From Anaerolineales bacterium (lineage in GTDB: Bacteria > Chloroflexota > Anaerolineae > JAAEKA01), in contig JACKBI010000019.1 of NCBI GenBank assembly GCA_020634615.1, positions 1-64,000 on the forward strand: 64,000 nt of DNA, given 5' to 3'. Numbering within the stretch: position 1 is the stretch's first letter; each line of letters opens with the position of its first letter. Under the pieces are notes generated by a model that saw nothing but the letters and a program-made list of their open reading frames with translations, was not told the origin of the DNA and made no database searches. This document shows positions 8,885 to 17,062 of this stretch, one piece after another. The position numbers and the translations under genes are program-made.

Positions 8885-10659
8885 TGTCCACATCTGCCGC
8901 CAATATGAACCCCAACCAGATCAATCGCGTCCGCCCGTCGTCGCCACGAACTACTGTCCAGGTTAGACTGACCGACGGCCGCATCGCTGAAAGCGCCCCC
9001 GGTGCAACCCTGGAGGAGTTCGCCTGCGCGCTCAACGAGCACCCGGATGTGCCCTATGTCGGCGCGCTCGTCAGCAACAGCCTGCAAGAACTGACCGTGC
9101 CGGTGTGGCGCGATAGTGACGTGGAACTGATCGACATCTCCGACAAGGACGGTATGCGTATCTACCGCCGGTCGCTGGTCTTCCTGCTGGTGGCTGCGGT
9201 CAGCGAGCTTTTTCCGGGCGCGTGGTTGTACGTGGACCATTCCATGACCTTCGGCGGACTGTTCTGCCGGCTGGAAGGCCATCCGCCGTTTACGCCGCAA
9301 GAGCTGGCCCAGCTTTACGATCACATGCGCGACCTGGTGAAACAAAACCTGCCCATCCAGCGGGAGGAAATGCCGATCGAGCAGGCGGCGGCCGAGTTTC
9401 GTGCCCACGGCGACGAGGAAAAAGCGCGTCTGCTGGAAAACAGCGACAAGCAGACGGTAGCGGTCTACCAACTTGGGACACATCGCAACCATTTTCACGG
9501 CTACATGGCGCCCAGCACCGGGTACCTCAAATACTTCGACCTGGTGCATTACCCGCCCGGGTTTGTCCTCTACTATCCGCGACGCGTCGCCCCGACTCAC
9601 CTGGCCCCGTTCCAGTCCATGCCGCGCCTGACACAGGTCTTTCAGCAGTACCGCGAATGGCTGGAACTGCTGGACGTAAAGAACCTGCCCGCCCTGAACA
9701 ATGCGATCGACAGCGGACGCATCCGCGAGGTCGTGCTGGTGACGGAAGCGCTGCACGAGCAACGCGTGGCGGCTATCGCCAGCGTCATCGCCAGTCACCG
9801 GGACCAGATCGGCATGGTGCTGATCGCCGGACCATCGTCATCTGGCAAAACCACCTTCGCACGCCGCCTGTCGGTGCAGCTCATGGCCAACGGCATCCAC
9901 CCGATCGCGCTGGGACTGGACAACTGGTTCGTGGACCGCGAGCAAACACCGCTGGATGAGTATGGTATGCCAGACTTCGAATGTCTGGAAGCCATCGACC
10001 TGGCGCTGTTCAATGAACAGCTCAACCAGATGCTGGCCGGCAAAACCGTCACCTTGCCGAATTTTGACTTCCGGATCGGTCGCAAGGTGCCGGGCGAGAC
10101 ATTGCGCGTTACGCCCAATCACGTCGTCCTGATCGAGGGAATCCACGGACTGAACCCGAATCTGGTACCCGACATTCCCTCGGATCGCATTTTCCGGATC
10201 TATATCTCTGCGCTGACCCAGCTCAACCTGGATCGGCATAATCGGGTCTCGACCACCGACACGCGCATCATTCGCCGCATCGTACGCGATGCGGCCCGGC
10301 GCGGCTACACGGCCACCGAAACCATTGCGCGCTGGCCCAGCGTGGAGCGCGGCGAGTGGCGCAACATCTTTCCATATCAGGAACACGCCGACGTCATGTT
10401 CAACTCGGCGCTGGTCTACGAGCTGGCCGCACTGAGATCGCTGGCTGAGCCGCTGCTGCTTTCCGTCGAGCCGGGAACGGCAGAACGCGTCGAAGCCGAC
10501 CGGCTGCTCAGCTTGCTGCGCTGGTTCCGCCCCTGTCCCACCGACATCGTCCCCGACAACTCGATCCTGCGTGAGTTTATCGGCGGATCGATTCTGGAGG
10601 ACTTTCGTCCCTGGCAGCGGCGCGACAACGGAACTGTCTTGCGCGGGCCGGCGTCCTGA
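8884..10659 (+). CDS. nucleoside (uridine) kinase fused to ThrRS-like N-terminal domains
   Basis: A 591-residue protein of the family annotated as nucleoside kinase in Thermotogae and Clostridia. Residues about 24-90 look like a TGS domain. Residues 95-240 resemble the second additional domain of threonyl-tRNA synthetase, with the two His pairs in YVDHSMTFGG and HRNHFHGY. The C-terminal half is a P-loop kinase of the uridine kinase/phosphoribulokinase group with GPSSSGKT at 316-323 and ALGLDNWFVDREQTP downstream. GTG 8884 overlaps the previous stop; an ATG eight codons in (8905) is an alternative. The kinase reaction (phosphorylating a nucleoside) follows from the family. The role of the tRNA-synthetase-like half is not known. 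Confidence 0.88.
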   Translation: MSTSAANMNPNQINRVRPSSPRTTVQVRLTDGRIAESAPGATLEEFACALNEHPDVPYVGALVSNSLQELTVPVWRDSDVELIDISDKDGMRIYRRSLVFLLVAAVSELFPGAWLYVDHSMTFGGLFCRLEGHPPFTPQELAQLYDHMRDLVKQNLPIQREEMPIEQAAAEFRAHGDEEKARLLENSDKQTVAVYQLGTHRNHFHGYMAPSTGYLKYFDLVHYPPGFVLYYPRRVAPTHLAPFQSMPRLTQVFQQYREWLELLDVKNLPALNNAIDSGRIREVVLVTEALHEQRVAAIASVIASHRDQIGMVLIAGPSSSGKTTFARRLSVQLMANGIHPIALGLDNWFVDREQTPLDEYGMPDFECLEAIDLALFNEQLNQMLAGKTVTLPNFDFRIGRKVPGETLRVTPNHVVLIEGIHGLNPNLVPDIPSDRIFRIYISALTQLNLDRHNRVSTTDTRIIRRIVRDAARRGYTATETIARWPSVERGEWRNIFPYQEHADVMFNSALVYELAALRSLAEPLLLSVEPGTAERVEADRLLSLLRWFRPCPTDIVPDNSILREFIGGSILEDFRPWQRRDNGTVLRGPAS

Positions 10660-10677
10660 GTAGAGTACGTTTCCACG

Positions 10678-10716
10678 CCCGGCGCGACCGAATGCGGATC
10701 ACCGCAGCGCGCCGGG
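10678..10716 (+). terminator. hairpin after the nucleoside kinase gene
   Basis: Nine-base arms (CCCGGCGCG at 10678-10686 and its complement at 10708-10716) enclose an inner GCGG/CCGC pair. A TTTT run follows 18 bases later, so it is a weak intrinsic terminator at best. Confidence 0.45.
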
Positions 10717-10741
10717 ATCAAGCCCGGAAAGACCGCTTTTC

Positions 10742-10770
10742 TTGCCATTTCACCGGGCATGGGCTACAAT
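10742..10770 (+). promoter_or_regulatory. promoter for the sortase/envelope gene run
   Basis: TTGCCA (10742-10747), a 17-base spacer and TACAAT (10765-10770). A start near 10777 leaves a leader of about 84 bases before the sortase ATG. Confidence 0.6.
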
Positions 10771-10860
10771 GATTGCCCTGCCAGGGATCAATTTCACACA
10801 GGAAACTGCAAGCCTGCTGTATGACTACGCGACAGCGGGCGTTGCGATTGTAAGAACCCT

Positions 10861-11625
10861 ATGCCTGTACACGCTACATCACGCCATCTGACTGCCGGAC
10901 ACACCGGCAAACCTGCCGTCTCCTTGCTGATCCTTGCCCTGATTCTGACCGGCGTGACGGTGATGGGTTGCACAAAATCGCCGCCACAGCCAGTTCCCTC
11001 CCCCGCAGTGACAGAAAGTGCGCCCGAGCAACTTCCTGCGCCCGGTGTTGACGTGGCAGCGACGCCTGTCCCGCAAAGCCAGGCGACACCGGCAGCGCCC
11101 GCACCGGCCGTGCAGCCTACGACACAAACCACGCCGGCCGACGTACCGCCCGAGATTGGCGAGCCGAATCACATCGTCATACCCGCCATCGATCTTGATG
11201 CGCCGATTGAGGATGTTGGCTGGACGGTGGTTGAACGCGGCGACCAGCGGTTTACCGAGTGGGAGACGGCGGACAACGCGGCCGGCAGGCATATCAACAG
11301 CGCACGGCCCGGTGAAGCAGGCAACGTCGTGTTGTCAGGCCACCACAACACCAAGGGCGAGGTGTTCCGGCGCATCAGCAATCTTGAGTTGAAGATCGGC
11401 GACGCAATCTACCTCTACAACGACGAGGGGCAGCGCTTCACCTATATTGTGGATGAGATTACCGACCCGCCGCTGCTGGAAGTGGGTGCGACCGATGAAC
11501 AACGCATCGCGAACGCCCGCTACATCTTGCCCACCAACGACGCCCGCGTCACCCTGGTGACGTGTTGGCCGTATTGGACCAACACCCATCGCGTCATCGT
11601 GGTTGGCAAACTGGCCAGTTCGTGA
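10861..11625 (+). CDS. sortase (class E/D-like), membrane anchored
   Basis: 254 residues. A hydrophobic N-terminal segment (20-36) ends in VMGC, so the protein may be a lipoprotein with Cys37 or simply a signal-anchored protein. A Pro/Ala/Thr linker follows to about residue 98. The sortase beta-barrel has His161 in VVLSGHHNTKG, the catalytic Cys235 in TLVTCWPY and Arg244 in NTHRVIVVGK, the full transpeptidase triad. Sortases cut sorting motifs such as LPxTG and join the protein to another amine. A possible substrate in this window is the protein at 19355, which carries LPPTG near its C-terminus. It heads the envelope gene run. Confidence 0.9.
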   Translation: MPVHATSRHLTAGHTGKPAVSLLILALILTGVTVMGCTKSPPQPVPSPAVTESAPEQLPAPGVDVAATPVPQSQATPAAPAPAVQPTTQTTPADVPPEIGEPNHIVIPAIDLDAPIEDVGWTVVERGDQRFTEWETADNAAGRHINSARPGEAGNVVLSGHHNTKGEVFRRISNLELKIGDAIYLYNDEGQRFTYIVDEITDPPLLEVGATDEQRIANARYILPTNDARVTLVTCWPYWTNTHRVIVVGKLASS

Positions 11626-11744
11626 CAGGACTCTGGTAGTTACATCAGTGGCTCTGAAACTGCCGTAGGCGAGTCGAATCGCTGCTGCACAGCGATCGAT
11701 GCCTGCGATAGGCAACAAACGCCCGCGAAAGGCGACAGAACTTC

Positions 11745-13478
11745 ATGGAATTGCGAAACATCGGACGAACCTTCTGGAAGTGGCTATGGCTCATTGTGCT
11801 TGGCGCAGTGGTGGCCGGCGGCGTTACTTTCTTCATTAGCTCCCGCTCGACACCGATTTACCGCGCGTCGACACAAATCTTGATCCAGCAGGCCAACAAC
11901 CCAACGGGAGTTCAGTGGACAGACGTGCTGACCAGCGAGCGATTGGCATCCAACTACGCTCGCCTCCTGACGACTCGCCCTGTGTTGAACCAGGTAGCCA
12001 CTAACCTGCGGCTGCCCGAGGTCTCGTCGCGTATCATCGTCGATCCTGTACGTGAAACGCAGATTATCGTCCTGCACGTCGAGGACCCGAACCCTGCACT
12101 GGCTACCGCAGTCGCTAACGACCTGCCGGCAGTCTTTATTTCGCAAAACGAAAAGCAACAACAACAACGCTTCAACACGTCGCTGGAGACGTTCCAGACG
12201 CAGATCACCGGCGTGCAGGCCGATATCGACCAGACCCAGGCTCAGCTTCAGGCGTTGCAGGGATTGGAAGATGACGGCGAAGAACTGACGCTGGAACAAC
12301 AGGCCCAGCGTGCCCGCCTGGAGACCAGTCTGGCCCAGTATCGCAGCTCGCTGGCTGATCTGCTTGGCGCGCGCGATGATGTCAAGCGGGCCGAGGCCCT
12401 CTCCGGCGACACCATCACCGTGGTCGAGCCGGCCATCGAGCCGTCGGCTCCCATTCGGCCGCGCGTGCTGCTCAACACGCTGATCGCGGCCGCGCTGGGC
12501 GCGCTGCTGATGACTGCGCTGGCGTTCCTCATCGAGTACCTGGACGACACTATCAAGCTGCCCGAGGATGCATCACGCGTCACCGGACTGCCCGCATTGG
12601 GATCTCTGGTTCAGTACCGTAACAGCGACGGTACCCGCCAGTTGATCACCCACGAAAATCCCAAGTCGCCATTTTCAGAGAGTTACCGCACGCTGCGCAC
12701 CAACATCCAGTTCTCCAGTCTGGACAAGCCGATCAACAGCCTGATGGTGACCAGCGCCAGCCCCGGCGAGGGCAAGAGCACCACGGCTGCTAACCTGGCC
12801 GCGGTCATCGCTCAAGGCGGCAAGCGCACGATCCTGATCGACACCGATCTGCGCCGCCCCGTGCTGCACCAGGTTTTCGGGTTGCCCAATGCCGTGGGCG
12901 TAACGAATGCCATGCTGATGCCGGAAGGCAGCGACTTGACGCCGTTCCTGCAGAAGACCGAAGTGGCTAACCTCTGGTTGCTGGCGAGCGGCCCACAGCC
13001 TCCCAATCCGTCGGAACTGCTTGGCTCGCATCGCATGGCTGAACTGATCGTTGAATTGCAGGCTAACGCCGACACGCTGGTATTCGACAGCCCACCAACC
13101 CTGGCAGTCACCGACGCGGCCGTCCTGGCGCGGCAGGTAGACGGCGTGCTGCTGGTCGTCGAGTCGGCCAAAACACGAGAAGCCGCCGCCAAGCGCGCCG
13201 CGCAGGGCCTTCTGAAGGTCAATGCCAACGTACTGGGCGTGGCCGTCAACCGGATCGCTTACCGGCTGGCCGGTTCGCACTATTACTATTACGATTACTA
13301 TCAGGACAGCAACGACGAGACGGGCGACGAGGACGGCGGCCAGAGCAGCGGCAAGTCATCGCGCAAGCGCGGGCGCAGCAAGCCAGCCGGTGACGCCTCA
13401 CAGCCAGCCGCGGCCGGAACCTACGCGACCAGCCAAATTCGCGGCTCAGGCGCCTCTGCGCCTGACAACGTCGTTTAG
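11745..13478 (+). CDS. Wzz-domain polysaccharide co-polymerase fused to BY-type tyrosine kinase
   Basis: 577 residues. A Wzz/chain-length domain has membrane helices at about 14-31 and 241-264 and a periplasmic or extracytoplasmic coiled coil between (Gln-rich 134-215). The cytoplasmic kinase has Walker A SASPGEGKST (337-346), Walker A' ILIDTDLRRP (363-372) and Walker B TLVFDSPP (444-451). A Tyr cluster (SHYYYYDYYQD, 511-521) is the expected autophosphorylation site, followed by an acidic then basic tail. Such kinases control polymerisation and export of exopolysaccharide. The neighbours (flippase-like protein, GT2, DUF2723) fit that pathway. AAAGG precedes the ATG. Confidence 0.93.
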   Translation: MELRNIGRTFWKWLWLIVLGAVVAGGVTFFISSRSTPIYRASTQILIQQANNPTGVQWTDVLTSERLASNYARLLTTRPVLNQVATNLRLPEVSSRIIVDPVRETQIIVLHVEDPNPALATAVANDLPAVFISQNEKQQQQRFNTSLETFQTQITGVQADIDQTQAQLQALQGLEDDGEELTLEQQAQRARLETSLAQYRSSLADLLGARDDVKRAEALSGDTITVVEPAIEPSAPIRPRVLLNTLIAAALGALLMTALAFLIEYLDDTIKLPEDASRVTGLPALGSLVQYRNSDGTRQLITHENPKSPFSESYRTLRTNIQFSSLDKPINSLMVTSASPGEGKSTTAANLAAVIAQGGKRTILIDTDLRRPVLHQVFGLPNAVGVTNAMLMPEGSDLTPFLQKTEVANLWLLASGPQPPNPSELLGSHRMAELIVELQANADTLVFDSPPTLAVTDAAVLARQVDGVLLVVESAKTREAAAKRAAQGLLKVNANVLGVAVNRIAYRLAGSHYYYYDYYQDSNDETGDEDGGQSSGKSSRKRGRSKPAGDASQPAAAGTYATSQIRGSGASAPDNVV

Positions 13479-13498
13479 TCAGCGCGGTTGAAGCCATC

Positions 13499-14611
13499 AT
13501 GAGTCAGGGGGCGAGTTCCTCAGAGACGGTTCCCTCCCCATCCAGTGAGCCTGGTCTGGACCAGCACACCGGCGTCAGGCACCCCATCTGGCGGAGCCGC
13601 CGGGTGTGGGTTGGGATGCTATTCAGCCTGGCGTGCCTCGTGCTGGCCATGGTGGATATCGATTTCGGCGACGTGGCGGCTACGCTGCGGTCGGCAAACC
13701 TGGCGTGGATGGCAATCGCCATCATCACCGTGCTGCTGACCGGCGTCGTCAAGGCGGTGCGCTGGCGCTATCTGCTCTATCCCCGTGACCGCCGCACCGT
13801 TGATACACACCGTCGCCTCGGCGTCCCGCGTCTCTCCAACATCTGGATGGCGGGCGCGTCGGTCAATTTGGCTGTGCCCGTGCCGCGCAGCGGCGATCTG
13901 TTGCGCTCCTACTTCGCCGGCGAGGCGGGCGGGTTGAGCAAGTCCCGTGTTCTGGGCACCGTGGCCGCCGAGAAGCTGCTGGATCTGATCATGCTGGCAG
14001 CTCTTCTCATCGGCCTGGTCTTTTTTGTGGCGCTGCCCGACGAGCTGGCCAGCCGGCAGATGCCGATTCTGGCGGTCACGATCTTCATGGCGGTCACCGT
14101 GGCCGTGGTCCTGTGGCAGCGTGACCGTATTTTGCGCTGGCTGGAACTGGTGGTAGCCAGGCTGCCGGGCGATGTGGCAGGTCCGGCGCTCTCCACCGCG
14201 GCACGCGCCGTGGACGGGCTGGAAGCGCTGCGTCAGCCGCAACGGTTAGCTGTGCTGTTGACCATATCGGTCTTCATCTGGGTGCTGTCGGCGGTGACTA
14301 ATTACATCGTCTTTCTGGCCCTCCACATGGAAGCCTCGTGGATACAGGCGTTTTTTCTGACTGTCGTCTTGCAGGCCGGCGTTGCCATCCCGTCGTCGCC
14401 CGGCAAAATCGGCGTGTTTCAGGTGCTGTGCCGCTGGGCGCTGGGAATATTCGGCGTCAGCGCCAGCCTCGGGCTGGCCTACGGCGTCGCCCTGTATGTC
14501 GCTGCCCCGTTGACCATCATGCTGACGGGCGCGATCGCGCTGGCTTTTGAAGGCTGGCGCGCCGGACGAATTCCTGTGGACCTGGGTTCGTCACTCTCCC
14601 CAGGCGCATGA
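13499..14611 (+). CDS. lysylphosphatidylglycerol synthase TM-region family membrane protein
   Basis: 370 residues with about eight hydrophobic segments, of the UPF0104/LPG_synthase_TM family that is common in glycolipid and polysaccharide clusters. Features are an N-terminal WRSRRVWVGMLFSLACLV segment, SVNLAVPVPRSGDLLRSYF (the conserved Pro-x-Arg-x-Gly-Asp region), KSRVLGTVAAEKLLD, and the late IPSSPGKIGVFQVL motif. It has no soluble aminoacyltransferase domain, so it is not a full MprF. It starts 20 bases after the kinase gene. A transport or flippase role is an inference from the family. Confidence 0.85.
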   Translation: MSQGASSSETVPSPSSEPGLDQHTGVRHPIWRSRRVWVGMLFSLACLVLAMVDIDFGDVAATLRSANLAWMAIAIITVLLTGVVKAVRWRYLLYPRDRRTVDTHRRLGVPRLSNIWMAGASVNLAVPVPRSGDLLRSYFAGEAGGLSKSRVLGTVAAEKLLDLIMLAALLIGLVFFVALPDELASRQMPILAVTIFMAVTVAVVLWQRDRILRWLELVVARLPGDVAGPALSTAARAVDGLEALRQPQRLAVLLTISVFIWVLSAVTNYIVFLALHMEASWIQAFFLTVVLQAGVAIPSSPGKIGVFQVLCRWALGIFGVSASLGLAYGVALYVAAPLTIMLTGAIALAFEGWRAGRIPVDLGSSLSPGA

Positions 14612-14642
14612 GGACTCTCAGCCCTGCCTGCGCAGACACGCG

Positions 14643-15731
14643 ATGAGCAACCAACAAAAACCGTTGACCCAAACGGACGAGGCTCCCGATTCACGAACCG
14701 CGCTCAGATGCTCGGTCATCGTCCCCGTATACAACGGGGCCAGCGTCATTGATCGTTGCCTGGACGCACTGGCAGATCAGACCATCCCACCAACAGACTT
14801 CGAGATTATCATCGTCGACGACGGTTCGACCGACGGGACAGCGGCGCGGGTAGCCGAATGGGCTGCACGCCATAGCTGCGTTGCTGTGTCAATATTGCGC
14901 CAGCAGCAGGCCGGGCCGGCCAGCGCCCGTAACCACGGCGCGCGCAACGCGCGCGGTCCGCTGCTGTTGTTCACAGACGCCGATTGCCGCCCGGTCTCAG
15001 GCTGGATTGCCGCCCTGCTTGCGGCGTTTGAAGCGCCCGACCGGCCGGCCGGGCTGATGGGCGTCTACCGCACCGACCAGACCGACCTGGCGGGCCGCTT
15101 CGCGCAGATGGAATTCGAAGACCGTTACGATCGCATGATGCACAGCCAGCAGCTTGACGTGGTCGCCACCTATTCCGCCGCGTTCCGACGCGACCTGTTC
15201 CTCGCGGAAGGCGGCTTCGACCCCGGTTTTCCCAAGGCGAACAACGAGGATGTCGAGTTTTCGTATCGTCTGAGCGAGCAGGGCCACCAGATGCGTTTCG
15301 TGCCAGAGGCGCAGGTGTTTCACCACCACGCCAACACGTGGCGCCGCTATGCGCGGCTCAAAACGGGCCGCGGATACTGGCGAACCATTGTCTACCGGCG
15401 GCATCCTGGCAAGGCGCTGAGAGACACGTACACACCGCAGGTCCTGAAGCTGCAAATCCTGCTGGCGCCGCTGGCTTTGTTGGGAGTCATCGCGGCGTTG
15501 CTGCATCGGCGGCCCGTGTGGACCGCGCTGGCAGCTCCTTTCCTGGCGACGACGCTGCCTTTTGTGCGCTTTGCCGCCCGGCGCGATCCGGTTGTGGCTG
15601 CGGTGTCGCCCTGGGGCTTGTGGCTGCGGTCGATAGCGTTCGCTGCCGGTGTTGCCGCCGGCGCGCTGGCCAATCTGAGGCGGCAACCTGAGCAGACGAC
15701 GCTGCCGGCCTCAGAAGAAGCGTTGTCATGA
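14643..15731 (+). CDS. family 2 glycosyltransferase
   Basis: 362 residues from the ATG at 14643 (the frame is open to 14547 inside the previous gene). The GT-A domain shows CSVIVPVYNGASVIDRCL, VDDGSTDGTA for the nucleotide, FTDADCRP as the DXD-type metal motif, and ED in NNEDVEFSYR as the likely catalytic acidic pair. Two C-terminal hydrophobic segments place it at the membrane. It would add a sugar to a lipid-linked or envelope glycan. The stop overlaps the ATG of the next gene. Confidence 0.9.
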   Translation: MSNQQKPLTQTDEAPDSRTALRCSVIVPVYNGASVIDRCLDALADQTIPPTDFEIIIVDDGSTDGTAARVAEWAARHSCVAVSILRQQQAGPASARNHGARNARGPLLLFTDADCRPVSGWIAALLAAFEAPDRPAGLMGVYRTDQTDLAGRFAQMEFEDRYDRMMHSQQLDVVATYSAAFRRDLFLAEGGFDPGFPKANNEDVEFSYRLSEQGHQMRFVPEAQVFHHHANTWRRYARLKTGRGYWRTIVYRRHPGKALRDTYTPQVLKLQILLAPLALLGVIAALLHRRPVWTALAAPFLATTLPFVRFAARRDPVVAAVSPWGLWLRSIAFAAGVAAGALANLRRQPEQTTLPASEEALS

Positions 15732-16951
15732 TGACCAAACGACAGATCGTAGTGCTGGCGGCCGTGTTGGGCATCGCCATTTTGGTCAGCAGTTGCGCCG
15801 ACTCGCCACCCGCCTGGCCAACCGTGTCTGTGCAGCCGACAGCGACCGCAGCGCCGACCCTGCCTGAGCCAGCCACGCCGCGACCCGCCGACCCGCTGGT
15901 ACCAACCGTGCCTGCCAACGTGGCGGCAACCGCCGTCATCACTGCAACGACGCTGCCGCAAACCGACGAGTCTGCTACGCCGACATCCACGCCGGCCACA
16001 TCGGGCGGCGAGACAATGGAACCCTCGGACTTGCGCAGTCGTCTTGGCGTTGGCGTCCCACTGGAAGTTACACAGTTTACCTTTGACGCTGAACAAGCCA
16101 CCATGCTGGGACTTGGCTGGTATCTGGACTGGCACGTGGACCCCGATCCGGTAGAAGGGGTGGAGTTCGCTCAGATGGTGCGGGTGCGAGGCGATCACTA
16201 CTTTCCGGAGCGCGCCGACATTATCGCCGCCATCGCTGCCAATCCGGGCTCGCTCTGGCTGATTGGCAACGAGCCGGACGTGTTGTGGCAGGACAATACG
16301 ACACCAGAACAGTATGCGGCCCGCTACCACGAGCTGCACACGTTGATCAAGACGCTGGACCCCAGCGCCCAGGTCGCCATCGGCGGCGTGACCCAGGTCA
16401 CTCCCCTGCGTCTGCAATACATCGAAGACGTGTTGGCTGCCTACCAGACGCTCACAGGGACGGCCATGCCGGTGGACGTATGGAACATCCATGCGTTCAT
16501 CCTGCGGGAAGAACGCGACTCATGGGGCGTGTCGATTCCGCCCGGTTTCGACGTGGATCAGGGCATACTGTGGGAAATCGAGGATCACGACAACCTGGAT
16601 CTGTTCAAGCAGCAGATCGTAGATTTCCGGCGCTGGATGGAACGCCACGGACAGCGTGACAAACCGCTGATCGTTTCGGAATATGGCATTCTCATGCCGC
16701 CCGAATATGGCTTTTCTGCTGAAACCGTAACCGAATTCATGCGTGCGACGTTTGATTATCTGCTGAATGAGCGCGATGAAGAAATTGGCTATCCAAACGA
16801 CGACAATCGACTCGTTCAGAAACTATCCTGGTACAGCCTGAGTGACACGAATTATCCCACCGGGAATCTGTTAGACCCGGTTACCGGCCAGTTGACTGAA
16901 GTAGGTCAGGCCTTTGCGGACTATGCAGCAAGTCTGGACGCCACGCAGTAG
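15728..16951 (+). CDS. glycosidase-like TIM-barrel lipoprotein
   Basis: 407 residues. A lipoprotein signal ends at LVSSC (Cys23). A Thr/Pro-rich linker (30-100) leads to a clan-A-like barrel with Glu182 in IGNEPDVLWQDN (acid/base), VDVWNIHAFI at 249-258 and Glu318 in LIVSEYGIL (nucleophile candidate). The start is ATG 15728 (or the ATG three bases later), overlapping the stop of the GT2 gene. It is the close sister of the gene at 17063, which has an extra domain inserted in the same barrel. The role is likely trimming or binding the glycan made by the neighbouring genes. The sugar is not known. Confidence 0.85.
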   Translation: MMTKRQIVVLAAVLGIAILVSSCADSPPAWPTVSVQPTATAAPTLPEPATPRPADPLVPTVPANVAATAVITATTLPQTDESATPTSTPATSGGETMEPSDLRSRLGVGVPLEVTQFTFDAEQATMLGLGWYLDWHVDPDPVEGVEFAQMVRVRGDHYFPERADIIAAIAANPGSLWLIGNEPDVLWQDNTTPEQYAARYHELHTLIKTLDPSAQVAIGGVTQVTPLRLQYIEDVLAAYQTLTGTAMPVDVWNIHAFILREERDSWGVSIPPGFDVDQGILWEIEDHDNLDLFKQQIVDFRRWMERHGQRDKPLIVSEYGILMPPEYGFSAETVTEFMRATFDYLLNERDEEIGYPNDDNRLVQKLSWYSLSDTNYPTGNLLDPVTGQLTEVGQAFADYAASLDATQ

Positions 16952-16999
16952 ATTTACCCCGACGATCTGCTGACCAGCCGTTCAAAGATCCATCCAGGC

Positions 17000-17014
17000 A
17001 GACTTCGGAAGTCT
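17000..17014. repeat. short palindrome AGACTTCGGAAGTCT
   Basis: A 15-base palindrome in the gap between the two glycosidase-like genes. The same core (GACTTCGGAAGTC) forms both ends of the inverted repeat inside the DUF2723 gene at 20787-20880. Confidence 0.5.
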
Positions 17015-17062
17015 ACCCACGACACGTTTCAAACAGTCTCTAAGTAAAATTGGAGTATAAGA

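Noticed and set aside
16285..16659. Other-frame frames inside the large GC-rich genes
   Set aside because: They have Arg/Pro/Ala-biased composition, no ribosome sites and lie fully inside well-supported genes.
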